Positions 26,646 to 36,030 are shown, counted from the stretch's first letter. The stretch is DNA of 64,000 nt from Candidatus Hydrogenedentota bacterium (GCA_003697085.1 RFFU01000074.1:62001-126000), one strand, 5' to 3'. Notes: generated from the letters alone by a model not told the origin. Made by a program: numbers and translations.

Positions 26646-27467
26646 TTATGAGGAAGAAGGCGGCAGGGAGGAGGAGGTTTCGGCAGACGCGGTTTCTTCC
26701 GTGACGCCGCGCCTCCGCTGCCGAAGCGTCATCAGATGCCAGATAGGGCCGGAGATATAATAGAGGGTGCCGAGAACGAGCCACGTCTCGACGAACCGGT
26801 AGATGAGAAGGACGAAGACGAGCAGTACGAGCACCAGCGATCGAAAGGGCCGGGGCGTATCCGGGCGGAGAATTTTTCGGAGTGAGGGATAATCGATTGA
26901 ACTCAGCATCAGGCAGGAGAAGAGGAAGAGGACGGTCACGACGACGCGGCGTTGCGGTTCATAGGAGAGGGAATCGAGCAGAAGCACGAAGCCGACGATC
27001 ATTCCCGCCGGAGCGGGTATCGGGGTTCCGCGGAAGTTGCGAGCGGCCTGCGGAGCGTCGAACGCGTTGTAGCGGGCCAGACGGAGCGCTCCGGCGACGA
27101 CGTAAAAGAGAGGAAAGATCCAGAAGGGATGGTTCCCGAGGTGAAACCGATAGATGACGAGAATCGCGGGAGCAACTCCGAAGGAGACGACGTCGGCGAG
27201 GGAGTCGATCTGTTTCCCGAAGGAGGAATCGTGTTTGATGAAGCGGGCCGTGGCCCCATCGAGAACGTCGGCGAACATTGCGGCGATGAGGAAGAGGCAA
27301 GCGGTTCGGAAATGTCCTTCAACGGAGAAGAGGATGGCGAGGAAGCCGCAGGAAAGGTTGGTTAGGGTCATCAGGGTCGGCACGAGGAAGATGCCGCGCC
27401 GTACTCGTTCGAGGCGTTCCCGGGAGCGGCGACTTCCGCGTCGCTTTCGCCGGAACGCCCGCGCCAT
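26646..27467 (-). CDS. pssA: CDP-diacylglycerol-serine O-phosphatidyltransferase
   Basis: Makes phosphatidylserine from CDP-diacylglycerol and serine. A 273-residue polytopic membrane protein with the CDP-alcohol phosphotransferase motif DG-x2-AR-x8-G-x3-D-x3-D (from VLDGATARFIKHDSSFGK to IDSLAD, residues about 68-92). The basic N-terminus and six or more helices are typical. It follows psd by three bases on the same strand; the two enzymes act in sequence to make phosphatidylethanolamine. Confidence 0.94.
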   Translation of the reverse strand: MARAFRRKRRGSRRSRERLERVRRGIFLVPTLMTLTNLSCGFLAILFSVEGHFRTACLFLIAAMFADVLDGATARFIKHDSSFGKQIDSLADVVSFGVAPAILVIYRFHLGNHPFWIFPLFYVVAGALRLARYNAFDAPQAARNFRGTPIPAPAGMIVGFVLLLDSLSYEPQRRVVVTVLFLFSCLMLSSIDYPSLRKILRPDTPRPFRSLVLVLLVFVLLIYRFVETWLVLGTLYYISGPIWHLMTLRQRRRGVTEETASAETSSSLPPSSS

Positions 27468-27470
27468 CCG

Positions 27471-28223
27471 TTATTTCTCCGTCTTCGTGGTCTCTTCTTC
27501 GGAGGCCTTATCCTTTGCCCTTCCCGAGGCTTTCCGAGGAGCGCGGGTTCGCTTTCCCGCGCGTTTCCTGGGAACGGATTTCTTCGGCGGACTTTCCGCC
27601 AAAGCCGTGATTCCCGCCAGCGTTCGGTCGCCGATATCGACCATCAAGCGAAAATCACGGGGAAAATAGACATCGACCCGGGAACCGAAAAGGATGATTC
27701 CGAAACGTTCCCCTTGCCGCACAACATCCCCCGGCTCCGGCCGACAAACGATCTGGCGTGCGACGAGGCCGGCGACCTGACGCACCGCCGTCTTGAATTC
27801 CCCCTCGATTCCCAGCGTGGCGCGGCGGTTCTCCTCGGAGGCCCGATCGTCCCAAGCCGCCAGGAACGTTCCCTCGGAGCGCGACTTATGGATGACGGTA
27901 CCGTCCACGGGATTCCGATTCACATGGCAATCCGCGAGGCTCATAAAGATCGAGACGCGGCGCACGGGTTCGTTGAAGAATTCCGGTAGTTCGACTTCGT
28001 CGATTCGGATGATCTTACCGTCGGCCGGGGCCAAGACCCCGTTTTCGATTGGAATGATCATTCTGTCGGGATCCCGGAGGAACCATCCCAAGCCGGCGCT
28101 CAAAAGCGTGCCCAGCGTTCCAAGTCTGCGGAGGAAACGCGAGCCGGAGAGGAGGAAGACCAAGGACGCCACCGCGGTTCCAAAGACATAAGGCTGCCCT
28201 TCCCGGGCGATCGGGATTTTCAT
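27471..28223 (-). CDS. psd: Phosphatidylserine decarboxylase (short PSD-A form)
   Basis: Decarboxylates phosphatidylserine to phosphatidylethanolamine. 250 residues, a self-processing pyruvoyl proenzyme. The catalytic His region is SLADCHVNRNP and the cleavage Gly-Ser lies in ILFGSRVDVYFP (about residues 183-194). One N-terminal membrane segment (VASLVFLLSGSRFL). The last ~40 residues are Lys/Arg/Glu-rich and not part of the core. First gene of the psd-pssA unit. Confidence 0.93.
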   Translation of the reverse strand: MKIPIAREGQPYVFGTAVASLVFLLSGSRFLRRLGTLGTLLSAGLGWFLRDPDRMIIPIENGVLAPADGKIIRIDEVELPEFFNEPVRRVSIFMSLADCHVNRNPVDGTVIHKSRSEGTFLAAWDDRASEENRRATLGIEGEFKTAVRQVAGLVARQIVCRPEPGDVVRQGERFGIILFGSRVDVYFPRDFRLMVDIGDRTLAGITALAESPPKKSVPRKRAGKRTRAPRKASGRAKDKASEEETTKTEK

Positions 28224-29309
28224 CTTTCCTCGCTTTCCTCCCTGTCCGAACGGGATTTTTCCTGCTGTCGAACACTATATAGGACGACTATCTCGATGCA
28301 AGGAAAAAGGGGAAATGGAGAAAGGCGCAGTTTTGACTTGTAGGTAGGTTTGGACAGTCGCAAACGCCTTGGAACGGGTTCACGAGCCGTTGGAAATTCC
28401 CAGGGATGGACCTTGAGGTGTATGCCTCGGCGGGGTGGGACGGACGAGGGCATCCGCCCCCTCCACTGCTGATTCACCGATGGAGGTCCCGACGTCCTCG
28501 CCGGGATGAGCACGGAAGAGAAAAAGCGCGGTAGCGTCTTTTTCCGGCCCTACTCCTGCCTTCGCCCCCGTCCTTGATCCTTCTCCTTTTTGCCCTTGTG
28601 CTTGCCCTTGCCGCTGCCCTTGCCCTCCCTGTTACGCTGGCCGGGTGACTACCTACAAAATAAAATCGCACCCGGGGAAGAGGACAAATTGTTGGCGGGA
28701 TGTTCAATTTCGTGAATAAGCCTTTTTCGGATCGGGTATCTTGTCCACAGGAGTGGTGCGCAGGTTCTCCACCCCTCGGATGCGAGGGCGGGCGAGGACG
28801 CCCGGGCCTGGTGTCATTTCGAGGAGGGCGTGGACCGACACCTCCCCTGTCATTCCGAGAGAGGCGGCGCGGAGCGATGCCGAAGAGGAATCCCCAAAGA
28901 TCGTCAGCAACAACGTTATTTTCCCTCGCCCCGCCGGGGCCCCGCCTGCCGCGGCGCATCGCGGCGCAGGCAGGGAGGGCCGGGCTGATGAGGCGCCCCC
29001 GGCTGCAAGATACCTCGGGAAGGGATCCCCCACGGAGCCTATCCCGAGCGAATGCGAGGGATTCGAAATGACAAGAGAGACCCCGGCGGCGGTACCGAGG
29101 CATGCTCAGACGAGGGCGCGGAAAACGCGTGGCTTTTCCCGGAAGTGCAGGCATCTTGCCTGCAAGAACGGCTTCGTAAACGCTTCCCTTTCGGCAGCGT
29201 TCTTTCTTTCCCGTGACCGAGGGACCTAGTAGAGTCTGGGAAAGAAAAAGGAGCGTTTCGGCCTTCGGTATCGGCCGAGTCTTTTCGAGAAAGCAGGAAG
29301 GAGAGAGAA
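28224..29309. other. Long intergenic repeat island
   Basis: More than 1 kb without a credible gene. ORFs here are GC-rich read-throughs of repeats. Contents: a TGGAGGTCCCG element near 28479-28505, pyrimidine-rich GCCCTT runs at about 28590-28640, a degenerate CTCC-loop hairpin near 28760, a CGGGCG/CGCCCG hairpin near 28790, GC-rich palindromic words at 28935-28975, and a perfect hairpin at 29146-29164. The 3' end gives the promoter and ribosome-binding site region of the GH13 gene. Confidence 0.55.
29146..29164. repeat. Perfect 8-bp hairpin with TCT loop
   Basis: TGCAGGCA and TGCCTGCA flank the loop TCT. Similar AGGCAGGCATCTCGCCT words occur at about 32104-32120 and a GCCGGCATCCCTGCCGGC hairpin at about 11158-11175. 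Confidence 0.65.
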
Positions 29310-31853
29310 ATGGAACGGGACGGAATTAAGCGGAAACGTCGGTGGCGTGGAGTCGGTCGAACGAAAGGCGCGGGTTTGTGTACCATCGGGGATTCCACCG
29401 GGGTTTCGGCCTTGATTGTCTGTTTTCTGTTTGCGTTGAGTTTCCGGGCGTGCGCCCCCTTGTCGGCGAAGACCGAGGGAACAGCCGTGCCGGATTCCGG
29501 TTCGGCCGCCGCGCCTTCCAAAGAGGCGGGTCTTTCGTCCGCTGCGGGTTCCTTCTTCGGATGGATTCCCGTGCAATACGCGACGGCGGGGGTCGAGTCA
29601 TCGTTGGACTTGAAGCGGTTCCTTGCGGTCGGCTCGCAGGGAAGCCTTCGTGTAGAAAATGGTCCGGACTACAGAGCCTCGATCGATACGATGAACGGGG
29701 TTCTTCATCTTACTCCTTCGAAATACCGGCAGGGATTGCTCGAGATTCCGCTGATTTTCGAGAATGGCGGAGAAGAGAAGCGGACGGTAATCGAGTTTGT
29801 GGTGGTGCGCCGGGCCGCACACCGTTTTCGGTATGAACCGGGGCATAAGATTGATCGGGCCGTGGTGGCGGGTTCCTTCAACGGTTGGAATCAGGGGGCG
29901 ACGGTCCTGGAGGATCCGGACGGAGACGGTATTTACGAAGCCGTGGTCTTTCTGGATCCGGGAACGTACCCGTACAAGTTTGTTGTCGATGGAAAATGGA
30001 TCCCGGACCCACGGAATCCCGACAAAGTCCCCGATGGTTTTGGAGGGTTCAACTCGGTTTTTACAGTAAAAGGCGGTCCCGCGGGCCCGCCGCCTTCCCT
30101 CTTTGCAGCCTTCAGGAACGAGAACGAGGTGGCGGTTCGTCTGATTCCCGGAAGCAGTCCTGTCACGGATGTCTCGGTCGTCGAGGAGGGACGAGAGGGG
30201 ACGGTACGGAGGATCGATTTTGAACGCGTGGAGCAGGGAATTCGCATTCCACTCGAGAACCTCGACACCGCTTCCTGGGTGCGTGTCACGGCCGTTGATG
30301 CGGCGGGACGGGTCGGGAACGTCGTTCGATTTCCCGTAACGGACTCTCCGCGTTTCGAATGGAAGGACGCAATCGTTTATTTTGCTTTCACCGATCGTTT
30401 TTCGAACGGCAAGAAGGAGAACGATCGGCCCGTGCCCGATTCGAGGGTCCTTCCGCCGGCCAATTTTCACGGTGGCGATTTCGAGGGGATCCGGCGGAAG
30501 ATCGAGGAGGGATATTTCGATGAACTCGGAATCAATACGCTCTGGATCTCGCCGGTCAATCGCAATCCTGACGGCGCTTATCGAGAATACTTGGCACCGT
30601 ACCGGTATTACACCGGTTACCATGGTTATTGGCCGGTTTCGCCGACGGAGGTCGATCCCCGTTTCGGCACTCTCGAGGAACTGCGCTCGCTCGTTGAAAC
30701 CGCTCATCGGCATGGAATCAGGGTCATCGCTGACCTGGTCCTCAATCACGTTCACAAGGAGCATCCGTGGTGGAAGAAGCATCGGGACTGGTTCGGAAGA
30801 TTGGAACTACCGGACGGGACACGGAACTTGCGCCGTTTTGACGAATACCCCTTTACGACATGGTTCGAGCCTTTCCTGCCGTCGTTCGATTTCGGAAATC
30901 CCAATGCGGTCGCGGCTCTTCTCCGAAATACCCGTTACTGGCTGGAGGAAACGGATCTCGACGGCTTTCGACTCGATGCGGTGAAGCATATTCCGCGGGA
31001 GTTCTGGAACAGGTTTCGGGAGTATCTCCGCGCAACGGTGGAACGGCCGCGCGGGCGAAGACTCTTTCTTATCGGAGAGACCTTCCTGGATCGAGCGGGA
31101 ATCGCCTCGTACGTCGGACCAAACCGGCTCGACGGTCAGTTCGACTTTCCGCTCTATGACGCTTTGGTTTCGACCTTCGCGATGCGAAAGACGGGGTTCA
31201 ATCATCTGGAGAAGGCGTTGGAAGAGTCGGAACGCGTGTACGGGAAGGAGAGCACGATGGCTCCGCTTCTGGGCAACCACGACAAGGCGCGTTTTATGGC
31301 TTATGCCGACGGAGACCTGCCCGACCCGACGGAGTCGGACGAAGAGGAGGTGGGCTGGAAACGGCCGCCTCGGGTCGATCACGATACGGCTTACGGGCGG
31401 TTGAAGCAGGCCTTCGTCTTCTTGATGTCGATCGACGGGGCGCCGACGATCTATTACGGTGACGAGATCGGGATGACCGGCGCGGGAGACCCGGACAACC
31501 GGCGGGATATGAGGTTTGGTTCCGCGGTGAAGCCGGAGGAAGAGGGTGTGAAAGAGACGGTTGCGTCTGTGGCGCGGGCGCGCCGAAAACATCCAGCCTT
31601 GCGTTACGGAAGTCGCCGGCCGATCATGGTGACGAAGGATTTCTATGCATTCGTGCGCGCGTGGTTCGAGGATCGGGCCTTGGCAGCCTTTAATCGAACG
31701 GAGAAACCCGAGACGATCTCGGTGGAGAACGTTCCGGAGTTGCCGAACGGGGTTTACCGTGATGCGGTTTCGGGGCGCGTGGTGGAGCTGAAGGAAGGGG
31801 GCCGTTTTGTCGAGGTTCCTGCCGGTTCCGCCGTCCTTCTGGTTCGGGAATGA
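29310..31853 (+). CDS. Exported GH13 alpha-amylase-type enzyme with glycogen-binding domain
   Basis: 847 residues; ATG with AAGGAGAGAG upstream. A basic N-terminus and hydrophobic segment (about 32-55, with Cys in FRACAP as a possible lipidation site) indicate export. Residues about 169-265 form a CBM48/AMPK-type starch-binding domain (VVAGSFNGWNQGATVLEDP, YPYKFVVDGKWIPDP). The GH13 barrel spans about 350-770: DLVLNHVHKEHPWW, nucleophile Asp in DGFRLDAVKHI (about 550), acid/base Glu in FLIGETFLD (about 588) and LLGNHDKARF (about 656). Probably hydrolyses external alpha-glucans; malQ at 53 kb could process the products. Debranching or neopullulanase activity cannot be excluded. Confidence 0.9.
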   Translation: MERDGIKRKRRWRGVGRTKGAGLCTIGDSTGVSALIVCFLFALSFRACAPLSAKTEGTAVPDSGSAAAPSKEAGLSSAAGSFFGWIPVQYATAGVESSLDLKRFLAVGSQGSLRVENGPDYRASIDTMNGVLHLTPSKYRQGLLEIPLIFENGGEEKRTVIEFVVVRRAAHRFRYEPGHKIDRAVVAGSFNGWNQGATVLEDPDGDGIYEAVVFLDPGTYPYKFVVDGKWIPDPRNPDKVPDGFGGFNSVFTVKGGPAGPPPSLFAAFRNENEVAVRLIPGSSPVTDVSVVEEGREGTVRRIDFERVEQGIRIPLENLDTASWVRVTAVDAAGRVGNVVRFPVTDSPRFEWKDAIVYFAFTDRFSNGKKENDRPVPDSRVLPPANFHGGDFEGIRRKIEEGYFDELGINTLWISPVNRNPDGAYREYLAPYRYYTGYHGYWPVSPTEVDPRFGTLEELRSLVETAHRHGIRVIADLVLNHVHKEHPWWKKHRDWFGRLELPDGTRNLRRFDEYPFTTWFEPFLPSFDFGNPNAVAALLRNTRYWLEETDLDGFRLDAVKHIPREFWNRFREYLRATVERPRGRRLFLIGETFLDRAGIASYVGPNRLDGQFDFPLYDALVSTFAMRKTGFNHLEKALEESERVYGKESTMAPLLGNHDKARFMAYADGDLPDPTESDEEEVGWKRPPRVDHDTAYGRLKQAFVFLMSIDGAPTIYYGDEIGMTGAGDPDNRRDMRFGSAVKPEEEGVKETVASVARARRKHPALRYGSRRPIMVTKDFYAFVRAWFEDRALAAFNRTEKPETISVENVPELPNGVYRDAVSGRVVELKEGGRFVEVPAGSAVLLVRE

Positions 31854-31868
31854 TCCGCGGCGGGAGAA

Positions 31869-31888
31869 CGCGGATTCTCCGGTCCGCG
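31869..31888 (+). repeat. CTCC-loop hairpin repeat, copy 2
   Basis: CGCGGATT, loop CTCC, GGTCCGCG. Eight pairs, the two next to the loop being T-G wobbles. Confidence 0.65.
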
Positions 31889-31906
31889 AACCAAGGGGCT
31901 GCTCTT

Positions 31907-31926
31907 CGCAGGTTGAAGAACCTGCG
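31907..31926 (-). repeat. Hairpin repeat, copy 3 (reverse orientation)
   Basis: CGCAGGTT, GAAG, AACCTGCG. Read on the minus strand the loop is CTTC, so the same stem as copy 1 occurs in the opposite orientation. Confidence 0.65.
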
Positions 31927-31950
31927 CCCCATCTCCATTTCGGCATGGAG

Positions 31951-31970
31951 CGCGGACTCTCCAGTCTGCG
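31951..31970 (+). repeat. CTCC-loop hairpin repeat, copy 4
   Basis: CGCGGACT, loop CTCC, AGTCTGCG. Eight pairs including one G-T wobble. Nearly identical to the copy at 49073. Confidence 0.7.
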
Positions 31971-32010
31971 AATTGCCGTTCCGCTCGTTCACCCCACCAT
32001 CGATGCTCTA

Positions 32011-32039
32011 CTGATGGAGGTCCCGGCGGCATTGCCGGG
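32011..32039 (+). repeat. TGATGGAGGTCCCG repeat with downstream hairpin
   Basis: The word GATGGAGGTCCCG is followed by a CCCGGC/GCCGGG hairpin with loop GGCATT. A related copy with the same 13-base word lies at about 28479-28505. Confidence 0.55.
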
Positions 32040-32313
32040 GCAAGCAAGGAAGGGGCAAAGGCAACGAAAATTCTTTCCTGGGAACGCACTCCTGCCTGCC
32101 GTTAGGCAGGCATCTCGCCTGAAGTGAAGCGCGGACTCTCAATGACGCGAACCAACGTCCGGCAACGCTGATTTTTCGGCATCGGAGAAATTCTCATCTT
32201 TGTTCAAGTTGGAAAGAAAGGATGTCGATAGAAGGAAGAGAGGGAGAGACCGGGCTCTTTCGAAGAAGGGACACGGTCGAACCTGACAAACGTTTGAGGA
32301 AGTAGGGCGAGGA

Positions 32314-33159
32314 ATGGATCGAGGGCTATACACCGGAGCGTTGGCGATGCTGGCGCGGGTGACGGATACAGACGTCATTTCGAACAATCTGGCGAATCTC
32401 AATACCGTCGGATACAAGAGGGACACGACCGTCTATCGCGACTTTCCCTCGATTCTGGCTCACCGACTCCACGACGAAAAATTCTACACGCCTTTGCACA
32501 TCTTCGATCGAGCCCCGTTCGTCGGGAGAATGGGGACGGGGGTTCAGGTGGACGATATCGTGACCGAGCATGATATTTCTCCATCGCTACGCCAGACTGA
32601 TCAGCCGCTGGACATGGCTCTGGAAGGGATTCCGGGGGTCAAGAGATCCTATGCCTTCTTCGAGATTATGACGCCGCAGGGGCTGCGTTATACCCGTGCC
32701 GGAAATTTCACCGTCAATGCGGACGGATATTTGGTGACACAGGACGGGGCTCAAGTCTTGGGAGAGAAAGGCCCCATCCAGATCAATCTTCAAAACGTCC
32801 GTTTTCAGCCCGATGGAACGATTCTTTACAACGCCCAGTACAACGGAACCGGCGTGAATATGTGGGAACAGCCGCGGGAGCTGGACAAATTGCGGATCGT
32901 CTCGTTCGAGAACGTCGGAGGACTGGAAAAGGTCGGATACACCTTCTTCAAGGCCACGAAGGAGTCCGGGCCTCCGCAGACGGTGCTCTTCGGAGTGAAA
33001 CTGCGGACGGGAATGCTGGAGGTGTCGAACGTGAATCCGGTTCGTGAGATGGTGGACTTGATCAAGTCTCAGAGGGCCTATGAAGCGGCCTCGAAGGTCA
33101 TCACCACGCACGACAATCTCCTCGGCCAGGCGATCAACAACGTCGGTCGTGTGGGATGA
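32314..33159 (+). CDS. Flagellar hook-basal body rod protein (FlgF/FlgG family)
   Basis: 281 residues. The N-terminal rod-protein helix (MDRGLYTGALAMLARVTDTD) is followed by the family signature VISNNLANLNTVGYKRD. The C-terminus has the conserved NVNPVREMVDLIKSQRAYEA. The segment YRDFPSILAHRLHDEKF and GRMGTGVQVDDI resembles my recollection of spirochaete FlgF/FlgG proteins. It would form part of the periplasmic rod. It stands alone: no flg, fli or flh neighbours. FlgF is favoured over FlgG but not certain. Confidence 0.88.
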   Translation: MDRGLYTGALAMLARVTDTDVISNNLANLNTVGYKRDTTVYRDFPSILAHRLHDEKFYTPLHIFDRAPFVGRMGTGVQVDDIVTEHDISPSLRQTDQPLDMALEGIPGVKRSYAFFEIMTPQGLRYTRAGNFTVNADGYLVTQDGAQVLGEKGPIQINLQNVRFQPDGTILYNAQYNGTGVNMWEQPRELDKLRIVSFENVGGLEKVGYTFFKATKESGPPQTVLFGVKLRTGMLEVSNVNPVREMVDLIKSQRAYEAASKVITTHDNLLGQAINNVGRVG

Positions 33160-33361
33160 CATTACCGTACGCGATGACATTCTTTTTCTTTTTCTGACCG
33201 GGGCGATGCCGACGGCGGGCAAGGAACAACGACGCGAACGGAGATTGGAATAGAATCGGTAAACACGCTCGTGCGCCGTGCCGATGGTAGCCCGAAGGAG
33301 AGCCGGGAGGGGGGCGCGTGCCGGTTTTGACGGCGGCGCGAGAGTTTGGTAAATTGCCGTT

Positions 33362-33742
33362 ATGCGATTTCTTCACACAATGATTCGGGTGCGGAATCTC
33401 GAGGCCTCGATCGAGTTCTATCGCTTGCTGGGGCTGGAACTGCGTCGGAAGAATGATTATCCGGGCGGGAAATTCACGCTCGCTTTTCTCGCGGCTCCGG
33501 ACGAAGGGGGCGAGATCGAATTGACGTACAATTGGGATCGCGAGGAACCCTACGAATTGGGTGATGCCTGGGGGCACCTTGCCTTCGCCGTCGACGACAT
33601 CTATGCCACCTGCGCCGCGTTGAAGGAAAAAGGAGTCGAGATTACGCGCGAACCGGGACCAATGAAGCACGGAACGACGGTCATCGCTTTCTTGAAGGAT
33701 CCCGATGGCCATACAATCGAACTGATCGAAAAGCGTGATTGA
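33362..33742 (+). CDS. gloA: Lactoylglutathione lyase (glyoxalase I)
   Basis: 126 residues, the size of bacterial nickel-type GloA. Converts the methylglyoxal-glutathione hemithioacetal to S-lactoylglutathione. Visible metal-ligand regions: His in MRFLHTMIRV (His5), Glu in GEIELTYNW, His in WGHLAFAVDD, and Glu in DPDGHTIELIEK. N-terminal RVRNLEASIEFY matches the VOC fold. Confidence 0.92.
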   Translation: MRFLHTMIRVRNLEASIEFYRLLGLELRRKNDYPGGKFTLAFLAAPDEGGEIELTYNWDREEPYELGDAWGHLAFAVDDIYATCAALKEKGVEITREPGPMKHGTTVIAFLKDPDGHTIELIEKRD

Positions 33743-33784
33743 GGTGAACGAAAGCGAAACTGAGCGGGACGGATTTTTCGAGAG

Positions 33785-34108
33785 ATGAAAGTGAAGAGGA
33801 AGAAGGATTCGAGGATTTACCGTATTTCCTATTCGAAGGATGGCGAAACCACGTGTGAAATTCATGCGCGCAATGTAAGAACTTCCGAGATATTCGGGTT
33901 CGTCGAGATATCGGAATTCGTGCAACCGAAGAAGACCTCGATCATCATTCGCCCCGATTCAGCGCGCGTGGAGGAGGAATTCCGCGGGGTCTTTCGAACC
34001 TTAATTCCGATTCGAGATATTCGTCGAATCGACGTGCTTTCGGAGGAGGAGTTCGAGGTGGAGGCGGGGCCGTTGAAGGTGGTGGAATTCCGCGCGCGCG
34101 GAGGCTGA
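33785..34108 (+). CDS. DUF1820-family protein
   Basis: 107 residues, no signal or membrane segment. The pattern RIYRISYSKDGET, IHARNVRTSEIFGFVEISEF, and the final FRTLIPIRDIRRIDVL match DUF1820, a family I know mainly from gammaproteobacteria. Function is unknown. It lies 43 bases after gloA and before an SGNH hydrolase. Confidence 0.8.
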   Translation: MKVKRKKDSRIYRISYSKDGETTCEIHARNVRTSEIFGFVEISEFVQPKKTSIIIRPDSARVEEEFRGVFRTLIPIRDIRRIDVLSEEEFEVEAGPLKVVEFRARGG

Positions 34109-34238
34109 GACGAAGATTCCTGGAACCAAAGAAGAACCGGGTTCGGAAACGGAAAAACGCGGTGGAGCGATTCTAGAGAAGGAGAAACGTAAGGGCCTCC
34201 TTGGCCGGGGGCGCCGCGCTTTTGGGTTCTGGGGAGCG

Positions 34239-35318
34239 GTGCTGTTGGGTCTGGAGATCGGCGTGCGGCTTGCGGCCTCGGTTTCACCGACGGGCCCCGG
34301 GTTTTTCTTGAAACCTTCTCCACCGACTCCCGGCCTTCTTCACGTGAAGGACCCGGATTTGGAGTACCTTTTGTCCCCGGAAAGGGACCGTTCCGGGGGA
34401 TACGGTTTCGAAACCGCTCCGTTGAGGATTCTTTGCATCGGCAATTCCAATGTGTGGGGACAATACGTCCGTGAGGAAGAGAGTTTCCCTTATCGGCTTT
34501 ATCAGATGTTAAGGGAAAGCGGCGTTCAGGCCTTCGTCGTGAACGCGGGTGTTCCGGGACATCGAGCGCGGAATATCCGCCGTCATCTCGAATACGAGTG
34601 GAAGAAGCGTTCCTACAATGTCGTGGTCTTCACCGCGGGCTGGAATGATCTTCACGCATCTGTTCTCACACCACGACTTCGTGCTCTGACCGCTCACGGC
34701 CCCCCTCCGGGCTGGATGGGGCGGATTGGGATTCTGCGTTTGGCGGACGGTCTGCTCGAACGGCTTCTCCCTCATCTCCTTGCACCCGACCGCTGGGACG
34801 AAACGGTGCTGGATGCGGCGATGCTTGAGATCGAGAAGATCGTTCGTTTTTCACGCAATCGCGGAGCCCTCGTCCTCGCGGTCGATCTCCCGTGCAGTCT
34901 GGCTCCGGACGGAGGGAGCGAAGTCCACGGGAGCGCGGAACCGGTGGTGTATCCTCCCGTCCGGCGCTTCAGCCCCGCCGCCTACCGACGACTTTTCGAG
35001 GCGTTATCGCGTCGTTACCGCGAAACCTTGGAGAGGATGGGAGTTCCGATCGTGAAAAGCGGTCTCGAGTACGAAGTTCCGTGGAAAGAGAAAAAATTCC
35101 TTATTTTTGATCAATGCCATCCGAGCCGCGAGGGACATCGGCGCATCGCGGAAGCGATTCAGAAGGCTCTTACGGCGGGAAGGAGCGAGGTTCAGGGATT
35201 GATGCCGAGCGTCGAGAGAGTCCGCTCCCAGCATTTGTCGGGCGGCGTTCGGAAGACGAGGGACGGATCGACTTCCGCCAGGAACCAGAAGCCGCCCGCC
35301 AATTCCGCTTCCAACTGA
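34239..35318 (+). CDS. SGNH/GDSL-family hydrolase
   Basis: 359 residues from a GTG at 34239; no ATG is available in frame and an earlier non-standard start is possible. A hydrophobic N-terminus (VLLGLEIGVRLAA) suggests a membrane anchor. The SGNH blocks are LRILCIGNSNVWG (the usual GDS nucleophile motif appears as GNS), GWNDLH (block III) and DQCHPSREGH (block V with catalytic His). The family includes esterases and acyltransferases of surface polymers. The last ~42 codons overlap the 3' end of yqgE on the other strand. Confidence 0.75.
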   Translation: MLLGLEIGVRLAASVSPTGPGFFLKPSPPTPGLLHVKDPDLEYLLSPERDRSGGYGFETAPLRILCIGNSNVWGQYVREEESFPYRLYQMLRESGVQAFVVNAGVPGHRARNIRRHLEYEWKKRSYNVVVFTAGWNDLHASVLTPRLRALTAHGPPPGWMGRIGILRLADGLLERLLPHLLAPDRWDETVLDAAMLEIEKIVRFSRNRGALVLAVDLPCSLAPDGGSEVHGSAEPVVYPPVRRFSPAAYRRLFEALSRRYRETLERMGVPIVKSGLEYEVPWKEKKFLIFDQCHPSREGHRRIAEAIQKALTAGRSEVQGLMPSVERVRSQHLSGGVRKTRDGSTSARNQKPPANSASN

Positions 35319-35728
35319 CGCGGCGCCCAGCCGGCGTAACCGAGAAAGATACGGTAGGAGCCGGCGGGTTCGAGAAAGAAGGCACGGACCGCCGCTGCAT
35401 CCGAGGAGAAGAGGATTCCGTTACCCAAATCCTTCGTCACCCCGGCCCCTCGGGCTCCGTCGTGAAGGCACCATACCGTGTCCCGTGCCACGGGGCCGCC
35501 TTCCCAAGCGTGTTCCGGGGCCGTTCCGCCGCCCCACGAGAGGTTCAACTTGCGTGCCATCTCCTGAAGTGTGATCCGAAGAGGGCGATTGATGATCAAA
35601 CCGAAAGCGCCGTCCTCGTCATGATGAACGATCAACACCACGGTCTCGCGGAAGTTCGGATCGATCAGATTGGGATGCGCGACCAACGCCATTCCCGTGC
35701 ACCGAATTTCTTTTTCCGGATCCTTCAT
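35192..35728 (-). CDS. yqgE: YqgE/AlgH family protein (UPF0301, DUF179)
   Basis: 178 residues from ATG 35728. Family signatures: LVAHPNLIDPNFRETVVLI near the N-terminus, GAFGLIINRPL, the EGGPVARDTV segment, and YAGWAPRQLEAEL followed by WFLAEVDP. The exact molecular role is not known; it has been linked to transcriptional control in some bacteria. Its 3' end overlaps the convergent SGNH gene by 127 bases. Confidence 0.9.
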   Translation of the reverse strand: MKDPEKEIRCTGMALVAHPNLIDPNFRETVVLIVHHDEDGAFGLIINRPLRITLQEMARKLNLSWGGGTAPEHAWEGGPVARDTVWCLHDGARGAGVTKDLGNGILFSSDAAAVRAFFLEPAGSYRIFLGYAGWAPRQLEAELAGGFWFLAEVDPSLVFRTPPDKCWERTLSTLGINP

Positions 35729-36030
35729 GGCAACCTCGATTATAACACAGTGTCGCAAGGGAACGGAAGACGACGATCGTTTTTTGTAGGTGAAAAAGAT
35801 GAGCCTCGGTAAAATACGTTTCGCCTTCGCTTTCGTTCTTCGCTTCTCGTTTTTCGTCCGCCGCCAAATCCCAAAGAATGAACGTCAAGCGGAAGACGGC
35901 GGCGGTGGCGGCGGTTTCTCATCTCCGTTTGGTCTGTGTCGTTTTTTCTAGGCCGTTCGCGCAAGTCTGGTTAGGATGTCTCGAAACTGTCAAATTGGAA
36001 GAATGACACCTTTTTTGGAAGGGAAGGCGG

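Larger units (their letters stand above)
31854..32313. other. Intergenic region with three clustered hairpins
   Basis: 460 bases without a gene, between the GH13 gene and the flagellar gene. Three members of the hairpin family lie within 100 bases (31869, 31907, 31951), followed by a TGGAGGTCCCG element at 32011-32039 and a GCCTGCC/GGCAGGC hairpin at about 32097-32114. Confidence 0.6.

Noticed and set aside
28474-29229. Overlapping open frames on both strands in the 28-29 kb island
   Set aside because: They read through hairpins and GC-rich repeats, and have no ribosome-binding sites or family resemblance.
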